A stretch of DNA of 50,427 nucleotides from Bifidobacterium sp. (lineage in GTDB: Bacteria; Actinomycetota; Actinomycetes; Actinomycetales; Bifidobacteriaceae): positions 1 through 50,427 of the forward strand of contig JALCCT010000011.1 of NCBI GenBank assembly GCA_022640915.1, read 5' to 3'. Positions 17,526 to 26,687 of the stretch are shown in pieces (position 1 is the stretch's first letter; every line of letters starts with the position of its first letter). The position numbers were made by a program, and so were the translations under genes. The notes beneath the pieces were generated by a model. That model made no database searches and was not told where the DNA came from. It saw only the letters and a program-made list of their open reading frames with translations.

Positions 17526-18509
17526 ATGACGCGCATCGAACAGTCTGAAGACAACGGTCGTTTCCATTTGTCCATGAGAGAGAACGCATACGACTCTCTC
17601 AATGAGGCGCTACTTAAATCCGAAGAGGCATCAGACACTAATCCGATACCTTGGAAGTATGCCGTTCTGCATATTGCGCAAACATTAGAGCTGATGTTTA
17701 AACAACGCCTATATGACGAGTATCCGCTGCTGTTATGGACCAAACTTCAACCCGGCACTCATACCGTTACTCTAGAAGAATCCATAGTTCGACTGAAGTA
17801 TGCGGGAATCGCATTCGATTCAGATGACGAAAATCGTCTGAAACAAACCATTAAATGGCGTAATGCAATTACGCATTACAACGTCGATCTTCAAATCGAG
17901 GAGATTCAAACATGCTTTGCATTACTGTTTGAGTTCTTGACACGATTCCAAACAGAACAGTACCCAGAAGAACCCGATCTTACTGACCATCTATCACCGG
18001 AAGCAAAGACCGTTGCCGCCCATGTAATGACCTTTTTTAGAGAGGATACGGTGCTTTTTGACGGTATCCGCATGCACCGCACATGGCCTGCAAAACTCAC
18101 CGACGCACAGAATTACCCCTCAGTAAACCTCAATGAAGAAACATTCAATCGTATTGCTTACAGAAGAGAACCACATTGGCAGGAACATCTAGATTGGGTG
18201 CCAAGGGAACGTTGTCATGACTGTTCATGCCGTATCGGACAACTCCATGGTCCGGGATGCTGCGTCGAAGAATGCCCACGATGCGGGGGCCAATTCTGGT
18301 TCTGTGACTGCAATTTTGACGAGAGCGAGCTATGGGGATTAACGTGGACTGACGATGATCTTGAGCAGGACAACGAGGCAGAAAAAGATCATTCAGGCGG
18401 TCGTTATGGCATATACGAGAACGAACCCACTACCGAAAATGACGACAGCGGTGCGAAGCTCGCCGAAGATGACAAAACATTAACAAATCTAGCGGGGCAA
18501 CCGCGCTAA
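17526..18509 (+). CDS. HEPN-like protein with C-terminal Cys cluster
   Basis: 327 residues. An N-terminal helical domain (about 35-145) contains AQTLELMFKQRL and RNAITH at 112-117. That is an RX4H motif as in HEPN ribonucleases and toxins. Residues 230-262 hold a dense Cys cluster (CHDCSC, GCC, ECPRCGGQ, FCDC), probably one or two zinc sites. This cluster resembles the CPDCG...GCDVERCPxCGGQ...C motif seen in many uncharacterised bacterial proteins. The C-terminus is acidic. ATG 17526 has AAGGAG at 17517-17522; the extension to 17469 is rejected. It stands divergent from the minus-strand small gene and convergent with the Ymh-family gene. RNase activity is inferred, not shown. Confidence 0.7.
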   Translation: MTRIEQSEDNGRFHLSMRENAYDSLNEALLKSEEASDTNPIPWKYAVLHIAQTLELMFKQRLYDEYPLLLWTKLQPGTHTVTLEESIVRLKYAGIAFDSDDENRLKQTIKWRNAITHYNVDLQIEEIQTCFALLFEFLTRFQTEQYPEEPDLTDHLSPEAKTVAAHVMTFFREDTVLFDGIRMHRTWPAKLTDAQNYPSVNLNEETFNRIAYRREPHWQEHLDWVPRERCHDCSCRIGQLHGPGCCVEECPRCGGQFWFCDCNFDESELWGLTWTDDDLEQDNEAEKDHSGGRYGIYENEPTTENDDSGAKLAEDDKTLTNLAGQPR

Positions 18510-18633
18510 ATTCATATTCCTGAAGTAGATGACCGGTTCGAGCAAGTGTTCTAGGAGTTGCATCCTTTTTCATACATCTATGACAGATTCGACCTTCGAA
18601 TACCTAGCGATGCCCCGCGAGCTTAACCCACAC

Positions 18634-19455
18634 TCAACTTTCAGCCTGCACCTCTGCACCATCTAATCGCCTATGAACCATTGAGATTGCTGTCAATACC
18701 TCTAATAGTTCTGACTGGCTAATGCTGCGATTGATGCGTGGATCATGGGCAACAGGATTCCGATAAAGACCCGAGAGTCCTTTTATCAAATTGGCGAACC
18801 CCGACTGCTCATCGCGCTCTGTCTGAGTGTTGAGTGAATTAATCGCCAACTTAGGGTGTCCGCTTCTTCCCAATGCAAGTGTGGCGTCTATAAGAGTCGA
18901 ACCATCTCCCTGCATCCCTGACATAGTCCGTAGTCGGTCGAAAATGCCCTTCGTCGCCTCCAAACACGCATGGAAGTTATCTCGTTTAAGCACCTCGAGC
19001 GAGCAATAGCGCAGAACCTCAGGATGTGTATCGCGGCGTACGAGCTCGTCTCTTACAGATGTTGCGATACGCGTAGCCTCATCCAAGGTCTGGGCGAGAG
19101 CACCCTTTGCGACTTCCCCCTTATCATTCATATGCAGACCTACAAAGGCTAACCGTTCATTGAGGCGGTCACATCTGTAAGAAAACAAATCCGGTCTATC
19201 CCGGTACCTCACTGGCTCCATTGCATGGACAATGAAGGTGATGATTCTGTTCGAATTCTGATCCAGATTTTGTCGCGCCACGAAAGCCTCGGTCAGACGG
19301 TCACGCTTCGTAGACGAAGGCAGAGGGTCTTCCATACGCAACCTCATAAGCAGATCACCAATTTCCGTGCCTGTCAGTCCCGTCTCAGTGTCAGCAAGAA
19401 CCGCTGCCACCTCTTTAAGAGTCTCATAGTTCCATGAGGGTTGTAATGAAGCCAT
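18634..19455 (-). CDS. Ymh/TIGR02391-family HEPN-like protein
   Basis: 273 residues from ATG 19455, four bases past the stop of the large restriction-modification gene, so probably translated with it. The C-terminal domain (about 165-268) reads GFANLIKGLSGLYRNPVAHD and later AISMVHRRLDGA. This is the pattern of the TIGR02391/Hypoth_Ymh family, which has been classed with HEPN proteins; the RX4H is RNPVAH at 232-237. The N-terminal half has TGLTGTEIGDLLMRLRM, perhaps a winged-helix-like segment. Members are common in defence loci and restriction islands. An accessory or abortive-infection role is inference. Confidence 0.75.
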   Translation of the reverse strand: MASLQPSWNYETLKEVAAVLADTETGLTGTEIGDLLMRLRMEDPLPSSTKRDRLTEAFVARQNLDQNSNRIITFIVHAMEPVRYRDRPDLFSYRCDRLNERLAFVGLHMNDKGEVAKGALAQTLDEATRIATSVRDELVRRDTHPEVLRYCSLEVLKRDNFHACLEATKGIFDRLRTMSGMQGDGSTLIDATLALGRSGHPKLAINSLNTQTERDEQSGFANLIKGLSGLYRNPVAHDPRINRSISQSELLEVLTAISMVHRRLDGAEVQAES

Positions 19456-19459
19456 ATGT

Positions 19460-22400
19460 TCACCATCCAACTGGCCAGAAGGCGGGATTGGTCTGCTCGT
19501 TGAGCGGCGGCAGCGAATCAATGATACGCATGGTCTCGATGGACACCGTGGCCAGAGACTCGAGCAGATCAATGACGTACCTGGGGTTGCCGCTTTCGCG
19601 CACCCAGTCGTTGGGGTCATTGGCGATGCCGCTGGTCTTATCGGTCTTCACCTGATACTGGTCCATGACCCATTCGATGGCCGACCGACCGGAAACCTCA
19701 TATCGATAGGCATCCTCTGGGATGCCTTTCAGCGTCACGTTGCTGTTGACAATGATCGTCGACTTGTCCTTGCCCTGAGGATTGTCCGCAGACTTCGCGG
19801 TACGCCCGAATTGGAGCTTCTGCACCCTTCCAGGATTGGAACGGTCTGTTCCCTCCGACCAATCCTCGACGATGCGCCCGTCCTGACCGTCGTCAGCGCT
19901 CACATACCGTTCGATGGTCTCATAGCCCACATGCAATGCGGCGAGGCGACGACCGGCAAGCTGGTAGGCGTCGAAATCGGCGGCGAACGGAATACGGGGC
20001 AGTTCCTTGCGGAGATTCGCGGAAAAGCGCTCACGGTACTCGGGGCTGTGCAACAGCCCATATACGTAGTAGAACACGCATTCCTTCGCCTTGGACACAT
20101 CCTGCGCATGCAAGGAGCGGTTGCCCGGATATGCCTCACGGAATGCGCGCAATGTGTCGTCCGTGACGGCATCGTGCCGAATGAACCTTGCGCCCTGCCC
20201 GGTTTCCACAATCAGATCGCCGGGCTTGAGCACTGGAGTATCCCCTAGGTCAAGCTCGCCTTCCGAAACCTTCTTCGAGTCATCTATCGGCTCATACCAG
20301 TACAAGGGGAAACACTGAGCACCGGCATTCATTGAATTCAAATCGACTAAGGTATCTGAAATATAATACGAACAACCCTGATTGCTACGACCGGAAGTTA
20401 CTATCACTCGATTAATACAAGGCAAGGAGGATGCCTTTACTACAGCATTCCTGTACATCCTCTCGCATTCCTGTACATCATCTGGATTAGAGGAGCTCGC
20501 TTCGCTCGCCAATATTATTGGGAACAACGTCGCATTCCTGTACATCATCTCGATGAGACGAGGGTCATAGTACAGCCATTGCTTGGTGAACGGACGATAG
20601 ACGCCGCGCGCCAGAAAACGACGGGAGAAATCTATGGCATCTCCTCGTTCGAACTGCTGGAACAGCGATCGATTCCACTTGATACGCTTCCCGTCCCGAC
20701 TCACAAAGTCCTCAGCCTTGCGGCTCTTCCCAGACGCCGACCACCGCGCGAGTTCGGATCGGTACGTGTTGAGCAGCGTCCTGACACTGTTGGCCACCGT
20801 ATTAGCAGAGAACCCATAGGAGAACGCATCACGACCGGTAGCCACACCCAATGAGTATGTGGCGAACATCCCGAGCGGTGGTTTGAGCTTGCCAAGCGCG
20901 AGAGGCGCGAACCTGTCGAAGGAATCATCTCGCTGAGACAGCCAGTCACCGTGCTCATCAGGCGTGAGCGTCCGCCATGCGAACTCTTCGCCGTCAACCG
21001 ATTCGGCGATACTTGAGAGTTTCTCGCTACGCGAGAGATAATCCCCGATAGCATGGTAATGAACAGTCCCCTGATGCCTGGCCTCAGGGTCACGGATCAG
21101 CAGTGTAACCACTATCGGAGATTTCGACTGCGACCCGAATACGTTGTCTCCCTGACGTTTCAGCTCTTCGCGCGTCAGACGACGGAATTCCTTATTACCC
21201 AATAGGTCAAACACGTAGATGTCGCTGAATTCAGCGCACAAGGCCTTGCGGAATCCGTCGAATGCGATGTTGTCGAGCCACCCGCCGCCGCTGACGAACC
21301 CTATGATGCCCCTGCCGCCGCGATCGGCGCCCGCGATCCTGTCCGAGGCCCAACGGAACGCACGAATATACGAATCATAGATCTGCCGCTTATTCGAGGA
21401 CGAGGAAGTAGCCACATATGTTTCCTCGATACGTGAATCGAGCGTCTCGTAATGGTCGTTGGCGTTGTTCTCGTTCGCTGACTTCTGACCTACAGAATAG
21501 GGAGGATTGGCGACGATGACGGTGATGGGCTGCTCGTTCTGCCGCCGCACGCGTTCGCTGTTCGCCGTGAACACCGACTGATCCATCGTGTCGCTGTCCT
21601 CGCTGGTTTGGAAGGTGTCGGTGAGCACTCCGCCCGGGAACGGCACATAGAGTGCATCCCCTCTATTGCTGTTTTGGATGGGCGCTTGTTGCGCCGTCCT
21701 CTCAGCATGGAACGCGGACTCGATATTCACCATCGCGATGTAGTAGGCGAGCAGCATGATCTCGTTCGCGAAGATCTCATGCTCATATTTGAAACGCAGA
21801 TTCTCGGCGGGTATGAGCCCCGAGCGCAGCAGTTCGACGATGAAGGTGCCGGTTCCGGTGAAGGGGTCGAGGACGGTGACGCCCCGATCGCTGATATGCT
21901 GCCCAAAATGCTCGCTAAGCCGCCGGTCTACAGCATGGATGATGTAATCGACGATCTCGGTCGGCGTGTACACAATGCCGAGCTTTTCGGAATCGTCCCT
22001 GAACGCGTTGCGGAAGAACGACTCATACAGGTTCTTCACGAGCGTCTGGCGAGCGGACTCGTCACCGCGCACGGCCGAGGCAGAGAGCCTTACCTGAGAA
22101 TAGAGCTCGGACAGCTCGCGCTGCGGATCGGCCTTCCTGATCAAAGGCTCAAGCAGCTCGGTCATGGGTTCGAGAGCCTGAGAGACCGGGTTGGCCTGTA
22201 CGAAGCTCCTACCCTGCGCGTCCTTCTGCTGGGCGAACAGAGCATCGAAGACGGGAGCGGTGAGGATATGCTGGGCGAGCATGCCTATCGCGTCGTCCTG
22301 ATCGATGCCGGGATTCAGCGTGTCGCGCAGCCCTGCGAGGAACGTGCCGAACGCTGTCGCGACCTGTTCATCGTCCGCTATTGCCCCCCTGATGATCTCC

Positions 22401-24847
22401 AATGTGGTCTTGGCTATAGAGGCCACGGAATCGGCCCAGTCGTCCCAGTATGCGGTGTCCCCGCACTTCTGCACCAGTCTGGCTTGGAAGCGCTCTGAAA
22501 CCCTTTCGCTGAAGCCCAGCTCGCCCTGCACCATGGCAGTCAGGGATTCCGAACCGCCATCCAATGTCTCGTCATCAATGCCGTCCTGGCTCGCGAAGTC
22601 GCCGCTGCCGACACGGTTCGGCTTGCGCGGCTTGCGGCGCTTATACTGCTCGGACTGGCGATGAAGGCTCAGCGCGTTGATACGCGCATCCAAGCGCTCA
22701 TCGTGAGAGCGCAGGGATTGCAGGATCTTCCAGACCGTCTCGAAATCGGAGCTCGCCAGCACGTCATCGGCGATGGAGCCATCCGGGACGACGACCGGGA
22801 GAATGATGTAGCCGTACTCCTTGTTCTCGGCCCTGCGCATCACGCGGCCGACGGCCTGGACGATATCGACCTGCGAGGATCGCGGCTGGAAGAAGATCAC
22901 CGCATCCAGCTGGGGCAAATCCACGCCTTCGGTCAGGCACTTCGCGTTGCTCAGCATCCGGCATTCGCCCTCGCGAGGCGGCTCGCCCAGCCATGAGAGC
23001 AGTTCGGTGCGCGCCTTGGCGGACATGCTGCCGTCGACATGCTTGACGCTGGTCTCCAGCAGCCCTTCCACCGCGTGCCCGTTCCTCTCCTGCTGGGCGA
23101 GGTAATGGACGACCACATCGTTGAATCCGTCCGCAAGCGCCTTGGAATCGGCGATGCGCCGCGTGAATGCGACCGCTTTGCGCAGAGGCGGCACGGATGG
23201 CGTTCCGGCTCCTGTCCCGGATTGAGGCTGGGTCTGGTTGCCCATTACCGCGAACTGCACCTGTTCGCCCAAACCGGTGTCAATATCCACGGATCTCAAT
23301 GCGCTGTCGGCATGCACTCCCCGGGTCAGCAGCCCATTCCATGCGCCGACGATCTTGCCGGCGAATGACTGCGCCTGCTTGGCGATCTCAGCCCTGCGCC
23401 TGTCAGCCAGAGCGTCGCGATTAGCCTTGCGCGACTTACGGCGCTGCGCCTCGATCCTGTCATACTCATCGCGCAGCGTCTGCGTGTTGGTCATCTCGCT
23501 CTCGAGGTTCGTGGCCTGGCCTTGAGCGACTCCGAGCACCAAGACACGGTAATCAGTCAGAATGCCCTGCGCGACAGCGGAACCGAACTTGAGCCGATGG
23601 AACTCCGGCCCGAACACATCCTCGTCATCCATCGAATAGGCGGTATAGTCCGCACGCTTGGCCTGCTCCTTCGCAGCATCGGCATAGACCTTCGGAGTGG
23701 CCGTCATGTAGAGGCGCCTATGAGCTTTGAGCAGTCCAGCATCATGAACCAGAACGAACGGCGAAGCCTTGCCCCTGTTGTCCGCGGCGCTGGCCGTGCG
23801 GTGAGCCTCATCGCACACCACCAGATCGAAATCAGGCATGCCCATGCGCTGCGCGTCGATCGTGGCCTGTATCGACTGATACGTGGAGAACACCACAGAA
23901 AGCCCATCAGTTATGCCTCCCGCCTCGACATTACGCTTCAGGGTCGCAGCATCCGTCGTGGTCGGGAACGGCACATCAAGCACCGAAGAAGCCCACGTGT
24001 CCGCGTCCTCGCTGCCGCGCCTGTTCGCCGTTTCGTCTGAGCACACCACGAATCCGGCCATGCGATTCATCGCCTGATGCGTCCAGTAGCGAAAAGTCTG
24101 AGAAACCAAGGCAATCGAGGGAGCAAGGAACAGCACTCTGAACGGCGTGCCGCTCGAATCAGGAACCCCCTCGTTGCGGCGTTGACGCATATCCTCGGCG
24201 AGCCTGAGGGCCGTCAAGGTCTTCCCCGTGCCGCAAGCCATAATGAGCTTGCCACGATCATGCGTCTGAAAGCCCTGGATGCAGTCGTCGATCGCCTCGC
24301 GCTGGTGGGGACGTGGCGCGAACTTCCGGGCTGTGGCCGACGGCAGGAACTCAGACCAATCGACGAAATCCCCGCCCAGCGCATCCGCATCGATGATGGT
24401 GGTGCCGAATTGCTCAGCCTCCTTGCCAAGCGTCGCCGTGAGACCGGCCCCGGTATGCGCGATGATAAGATGGCCGCGCTCGATTCCCCTGGCGAAAGAC
24501 GCAGTGAAGAACGTCGAGATATCGGCCTTGTCAAGACGATGGTCGGAATCGAAGTATTTGCATTGAATCGCCCACAGCGAGCCATCAATGCCACGAGCGA
24601 CCAGATCGATGCCCGTGTCATTTCTTGGCAGTGCATGAGCGCGTCCCATCGCATCCTTCGCGCGAAGCGGATTGGCCTCGTCCGACCACATCCACACGCT
24701 GCTGAACTGCGGAGCCCACGCAGGGTCATGCATCAGGAAATACCGCGTCGCAAGCTCGAACGCGGTCCCCCTCGCCCTGTCCCCACCATTGACGCGCGCC
24801 GCCGGTGACTGTTCGATGATATCGAGAACATCCTTGAAAACCGCCAT
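19460..24847 (-). CDS. Single-chain Type ISP restriction-modification enzyme (LlaGI/LlaBIII-like)
   Basis: 1,795 residues. Domains in order: Mrr-like nuclease with GIDLVARG...WAIQCKY (about 79-97); SF2 translocase with Walker A ACGTGKT (204-210), DEAH (346-349), TATP (382-385) and QAVGRVMR (about 663-670); a helical coupler (about 700-950); a gamma-type adenine methyltransferase with GIVYTPTEIVDYI (957-969), DPFTGTGTF (994-1002) and NPPY (1114-1117); then a target-recognition region to the C-terminus. It is longer than LlaGI-type enzymes (about 1,570-1,580 as I recall). It should methylate one strand of an asymmetric site and cleave unmodified DNA after translocation. No ribosome site precedes ATG 24847. 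The specificity half contains a 20-bp tandem duplication (see repeat at 20445). The frame is intact. Confidence 0.92.
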   Translation of the reverse strand: MAVFKDVLDIIEQSPAARVNGGDRARGTAFELATRYFLMHDPAWAPQFSSVWMWSDEANPLRAKDAMGRAHALPRNDTGIDLVARGIDGSLWAIQCKYFDSDHRLDKADISTFFTASFARGIERGHLIIAHTGAGLTATLGKEAEQFGTTIIDADALGGDFVDWSEFLPSATARKFAPRPHQREAIDDCIQGFQTHDRGKLIMACGTGKTLTALRLAEDMRQRRNEGVPDSSGTPFRVLFLAPSIALVSQTFRYWTHQAMNRMAGFVVCSDETANRRGSEDADTWASSVLDVPFPTTTDAATLKRNVEAGGITDGLSVVFSTYQSIQATIDAQRMGMPDFDLVVCDEAHRTASAADNRGKASPFVLVHDAGLLKAHRRLYMTATPKVYADAAKEQAKRADYTAYSMDDEDVFGPEFHRLKFGSAVAQGILTDYRVLVLGVAQGQATNLESEMTNTQTLRDEYDRIEAQRRKSRKANRDALADRRRAEIAKQAQSFAGKIVGAWNGLLTRGVHADSALRSVDIDTGLGEQVQFAVMGNQTQPQSGTGAGTPSVPPLRKAVAFTRRIADSKALADGFNDVVVHYLAQQERNGHAVEGLLETSVKHVDGSMSAKARTELLSWLGEPPREGECRMLSNAKCLTEGVDLPQLDAVIFFQPRSSQVDIVQAVGRVMRRAENKEYGYIILPVVVPDGSIADDVLASSDFETVWKILQSLRSHDERLDARINALSLHRQSEQYKRRKPRKPNRVGSGDFASQDGIDDETLDGGSESLTAMVQGELGFSERVSERFQARLVQKCGDTAYWDDWADSVASIAKTTLEIIRGAIADDEQVATAFGTFLAGLRDTLNPGIDQDDAIGMLAQHILTAPVFDALFAQQKDAQGRSFVQANPVSQALEPMTELLEPLIRKADPQRELSELYSQVRLSASAVRGDESARQTLVKNLYESFFRNAFRDDSEKLGIVYTPTEIVDYIIHAVDRRLSEHFGQHISDRGVTVLDPFTGTGTFIVELLRSGLIPAENLRFKYEHEIFANEIMLLAYYIAMVNIESAFHAERTAQQAPIQNSNRGDALYVPFPGGVLTDTFQTSEDSDTMDQSVFTANSERVRRQNEQPITVIVANPPYSVGQKSANENNANDHYETLDSRIEETYVATSSSSNKRQIYDSYIRAFRWASDRIAGADRGGRGIIGFVSGGGWLDNIAFDGFRKALCAEFSDIYVFDLLGNKEFRRLTREELKRQGDNVFGSQSKSPIVVTLLIRDPEARHQGTVHYHAIGDYLSRSEKLSSIAESVDGEEFAWRTLTPDEHGDWLSQRDDSFDRFAPLALGKLKPPLGMFATYSLGVATGRDAFSYGFSANTVANSVRTLLNTYRSELARWSASGKSRKAEDFVSRDGKRIKWNRSLFQQFERGDAIDFSRRFLARGVYRPFTKQWLYYDPRLIEMMYRNATLFPIILASEASSSNPDDVQECERMYRNAVVKASSLPCINRVIVTSGRSNQGCSYYISDTLVDLNSMNAGAQCFPLYWYEPIDDSKKVSEGELDLGDTPVLKPGDLIVETGQGARFIRHDAVTDDTLRAFREAYPGNRSLHAQDVSKAKECVFYYVYGLLHSPEYRERFSANLRKELPRIPFAADFDAYQLAGRRLAALHVGYETIERYVSADDGQDGRIVEDWSEGTDRSNPGRVQKLQFGRTAKSADNPQGKDKSTIIVNSNVTLKGIPEDAYRYEVSGRSAIEWVMDQYQVKTDKTSGIANDPNDWVRESGNPRYVIDLLESLATVSIETMRIIDSLPPLNEQTNPAFWPVGW
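20445..20550 (+). repeat. Three copies of a 20-bp repeat inside the Type ISP specificity region
   Basis: GCATTCCTGTACATCNTCT occurs at 20445-20463, 20465-20483 and 20532-20550. The first two copies are head-to-tail with a 20-bp period; the third lies 87 bp (29 codons) from the first. Copies 1 and 3 read MYRNA in frame; copy 2 is read in another frame (DDVQEC). Gain or loss of one 20-bp unit would shift the reading frame of the enzyme. Confidence 0.9.
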
Positions 24848-24872
24848 AAATCATAGTATCCGCATCAGATGG

Positions 24873-24932
24873 GACAGTTTCAGTAAAACTGTCAATCTCA
24901 AAGAGTGTCTGCCAATTCGCATATCTGCGAAT
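24873..24932 (-). promoter_or_regulatory. Two operator-like palindromes upstream of the Type ISP gene
   Basis: GACAGTTT-CAGTA-AAACTGTC (24873-24893) and ATTCGCA-TATC-TGCGAAT (24915-24932) lie 26 and 68 bases before the start codon. On the coding strand TATGAT sits only a few bases before the ATG (minus strand of 24850-24858), so a leaderless or nearly leaderless transcript is possible. The palindromes may bind a regulator or be mRNA hairpins; no regulator gene is recognised nearby. Confidence 0.4.
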
Positions 24933-25689
24933 ACTTTGCATTTTCTCTCTGTCACGAAGCAAGATGCAATGACATGAAAACACTAATCCTATCGGCAAAG
25001 TTTGAAACTTTACGAATAAAAAATATAGTAGAAGATTGCGTTGAAAGTCTAATTATCCAAATAAAGTGGAGATTCAAAGTTCCTTCCAATACGCTCAAAC
25101 TGTCAAATACCTATGTTCTCCAATATCTTAGTATATATAAGATCATAACTAATATTAAAGGTGTCTAGCGGCATCATATATCTTCTTCACATTTATTGAA
25201 TCATTCCATTCTCTCGGTGTTCCATAGGGAATGAAAAGATGAATAAGCATAAAATGAGTTGATAGAATTGGCAAAAAACAAAAAATTCTTGTGCTGTTGC
25301 TCAAAAAGCATCGGCTGCACACTGTGTGACGGTCATTCTAGCTTACGCACAAAGTCAGTTACTGGATCCGCGTTGTTACAAACCAAAACCAACATGAAGA
25401 AATAATTGTTGAATTGAACGATTACGCACAGCTTGAGTCATTCTCTTTTCGGATCGGCTGTCTTGGCTTGTGCCTTGCAGAGTATGCATCTATTGTCCAG
25501 TTCCAAAATTCAAGATCAACCGAGGGAAGTACCCGCCATTTTGACCTGCAGTGGATCAAACCTCAGTCTTTTTCCATGTACATAATTATTGAACAGGACA
25601 CCAACAGTTTTACGACATTGAATCAGCTTCATACGCTGATCTGCAGTGACCTTCAACAAGGCAGATCGCTCTAATCAACATTCCACCGC

Positions 25690-26660
25690 ACCGCAGTCCA
25701 CCACCTCACCGCCCGAACCGCTTCTCGTAAATCTGCCACATTTCGCACAGGCTCTTACCATCGCTTTTGCGCTCGTTGTCCTAGAACTTGGCTATGAGCT
25801 GCACCAGCTGGTTGTGGCGTTCAACAGCGCCCGTTGAATGAGCGTCGGAATTCCGGCCACATTATTGATGATGCTGTCGGTAATTGAGTTGTCAGGGCGC
25901 GCCGTCTCCTGAATCTGCGACCACGATTTGGCCTGATCAACCCGGTTAGCCGAGAGCTTGCCTCACACCAAATACAGCACATCGAGGCGGCCCCACCACA
26001 GCTCCACATCAATACGCGGACTCGCGCCCTCAACACGACCTCCGGAAATCAATGAAGCCACGGCAATGCTTCTAAGCATTTTAGGTATGCCGTCGGTAGC
26101 CGCATAATGCGCACGGCGACAACGTCTTGCGTACCGAGCTTTTCGGTAGCTGCCCCTTCAACCGCAGAATCGCACGTTGTCGGATATCGTCGGGTACACG
26201 GAACACCGCGTCAATCCGATCAGTACCAAGAGCACCTAGACCAACCCAAACAGCGCTCTGATCGCGCACACCTTCCACGCCCCGCAGAATATGCACCATC
26301 CGCGTGCCTCGCGCACCGGACGACTCGCCGGCGGCGGTATAGGCACCAAACACCCGCTCCAGCCCAGTGAGCACGCGAATCCGCTCGGACTCCCTCAAAC
26401 GCTGCATATTGTCCACATGGCCATGGGCTTCCACTCGTCGGAAAGGTACTGCCGCAGCAGATCGATCCGCTGCTCGGTCACCGCCGAAGCGCCGAGAACA
26501 TGGGCGGAAATGGGCACAGCAGGCCTGTACGTCGGGCACGACCACGTCGTCGACGAAGGACTCCGCTCCACGCTGCCCCATGCTGCTCCACATACCGGCC
26601 CAGCATCCTCTTTTGGCGTGCGTCGCCGCGGGATACACTGGAGGCATATTGCCAACCATT
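25690..26660 (-). pseudogene. Decayed minus-strand coding remnant, family not recognised
   Basis: Protein-like stretches appear in different minus-strand frames, separated by stops or shifts. Reading 5' to 3': VTEQRIDLLRQYLSDEWKP, then RESERIRVLTGLERVFGAY continuing to RIDAVFRVPDDIRQRAIL (open to 26081), then GRVEGASPRIDVELWWGRLD, then WSQIQETARPDNSITDSI, IPTLIQRALL, and after a shift ERHNQLVQLIAKF and KSLCEMWQIYEKRFGR. This is at least one gene, possibly two, broken by several frameshifts and stops. I cannot name the family. Confidence 0.45.
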
Positions 26661-26687
26661 GCCGCAATGATCCTAGGAGACAGTTAT

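Larger units (their letters stand above)
24848..26687. other. Long gene-poor region: AT-rich, then degenerate
   Basis: About 1.84 kb. The part from 24930 to 25680 is strongly AT-rich and shows no credible gene; an 86-codon frame at 25414-25674 has no ribosome site or recognisable pattern. From about 25690 the composition returns to GC-rich and minus-strand coding remnants appear (described separately). This looks like the right border of the island. Confidence 0.6.

Noticed and set aside
21608..22498. A 296-residue plus-strand frame, and several shorter ones, opposite the large restriction-modification gene
   Set aside because: Shadow frames of the GC-rich minus-strand gene, whose motifs are all in the 1,795-residue frame.
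25414..25674. 86-codon plus-strand frame in the AT-rich zone
   Set aside because: No ribosome site, no recognisable pattern, and the surrounding DNA looks non-coding.
26367..26687. In-frame extension of the S10 peptidase to 26367
   Set aside because: It overlaps decayed DNA, and the ATG at 26688 has a clear AGGAGA site.
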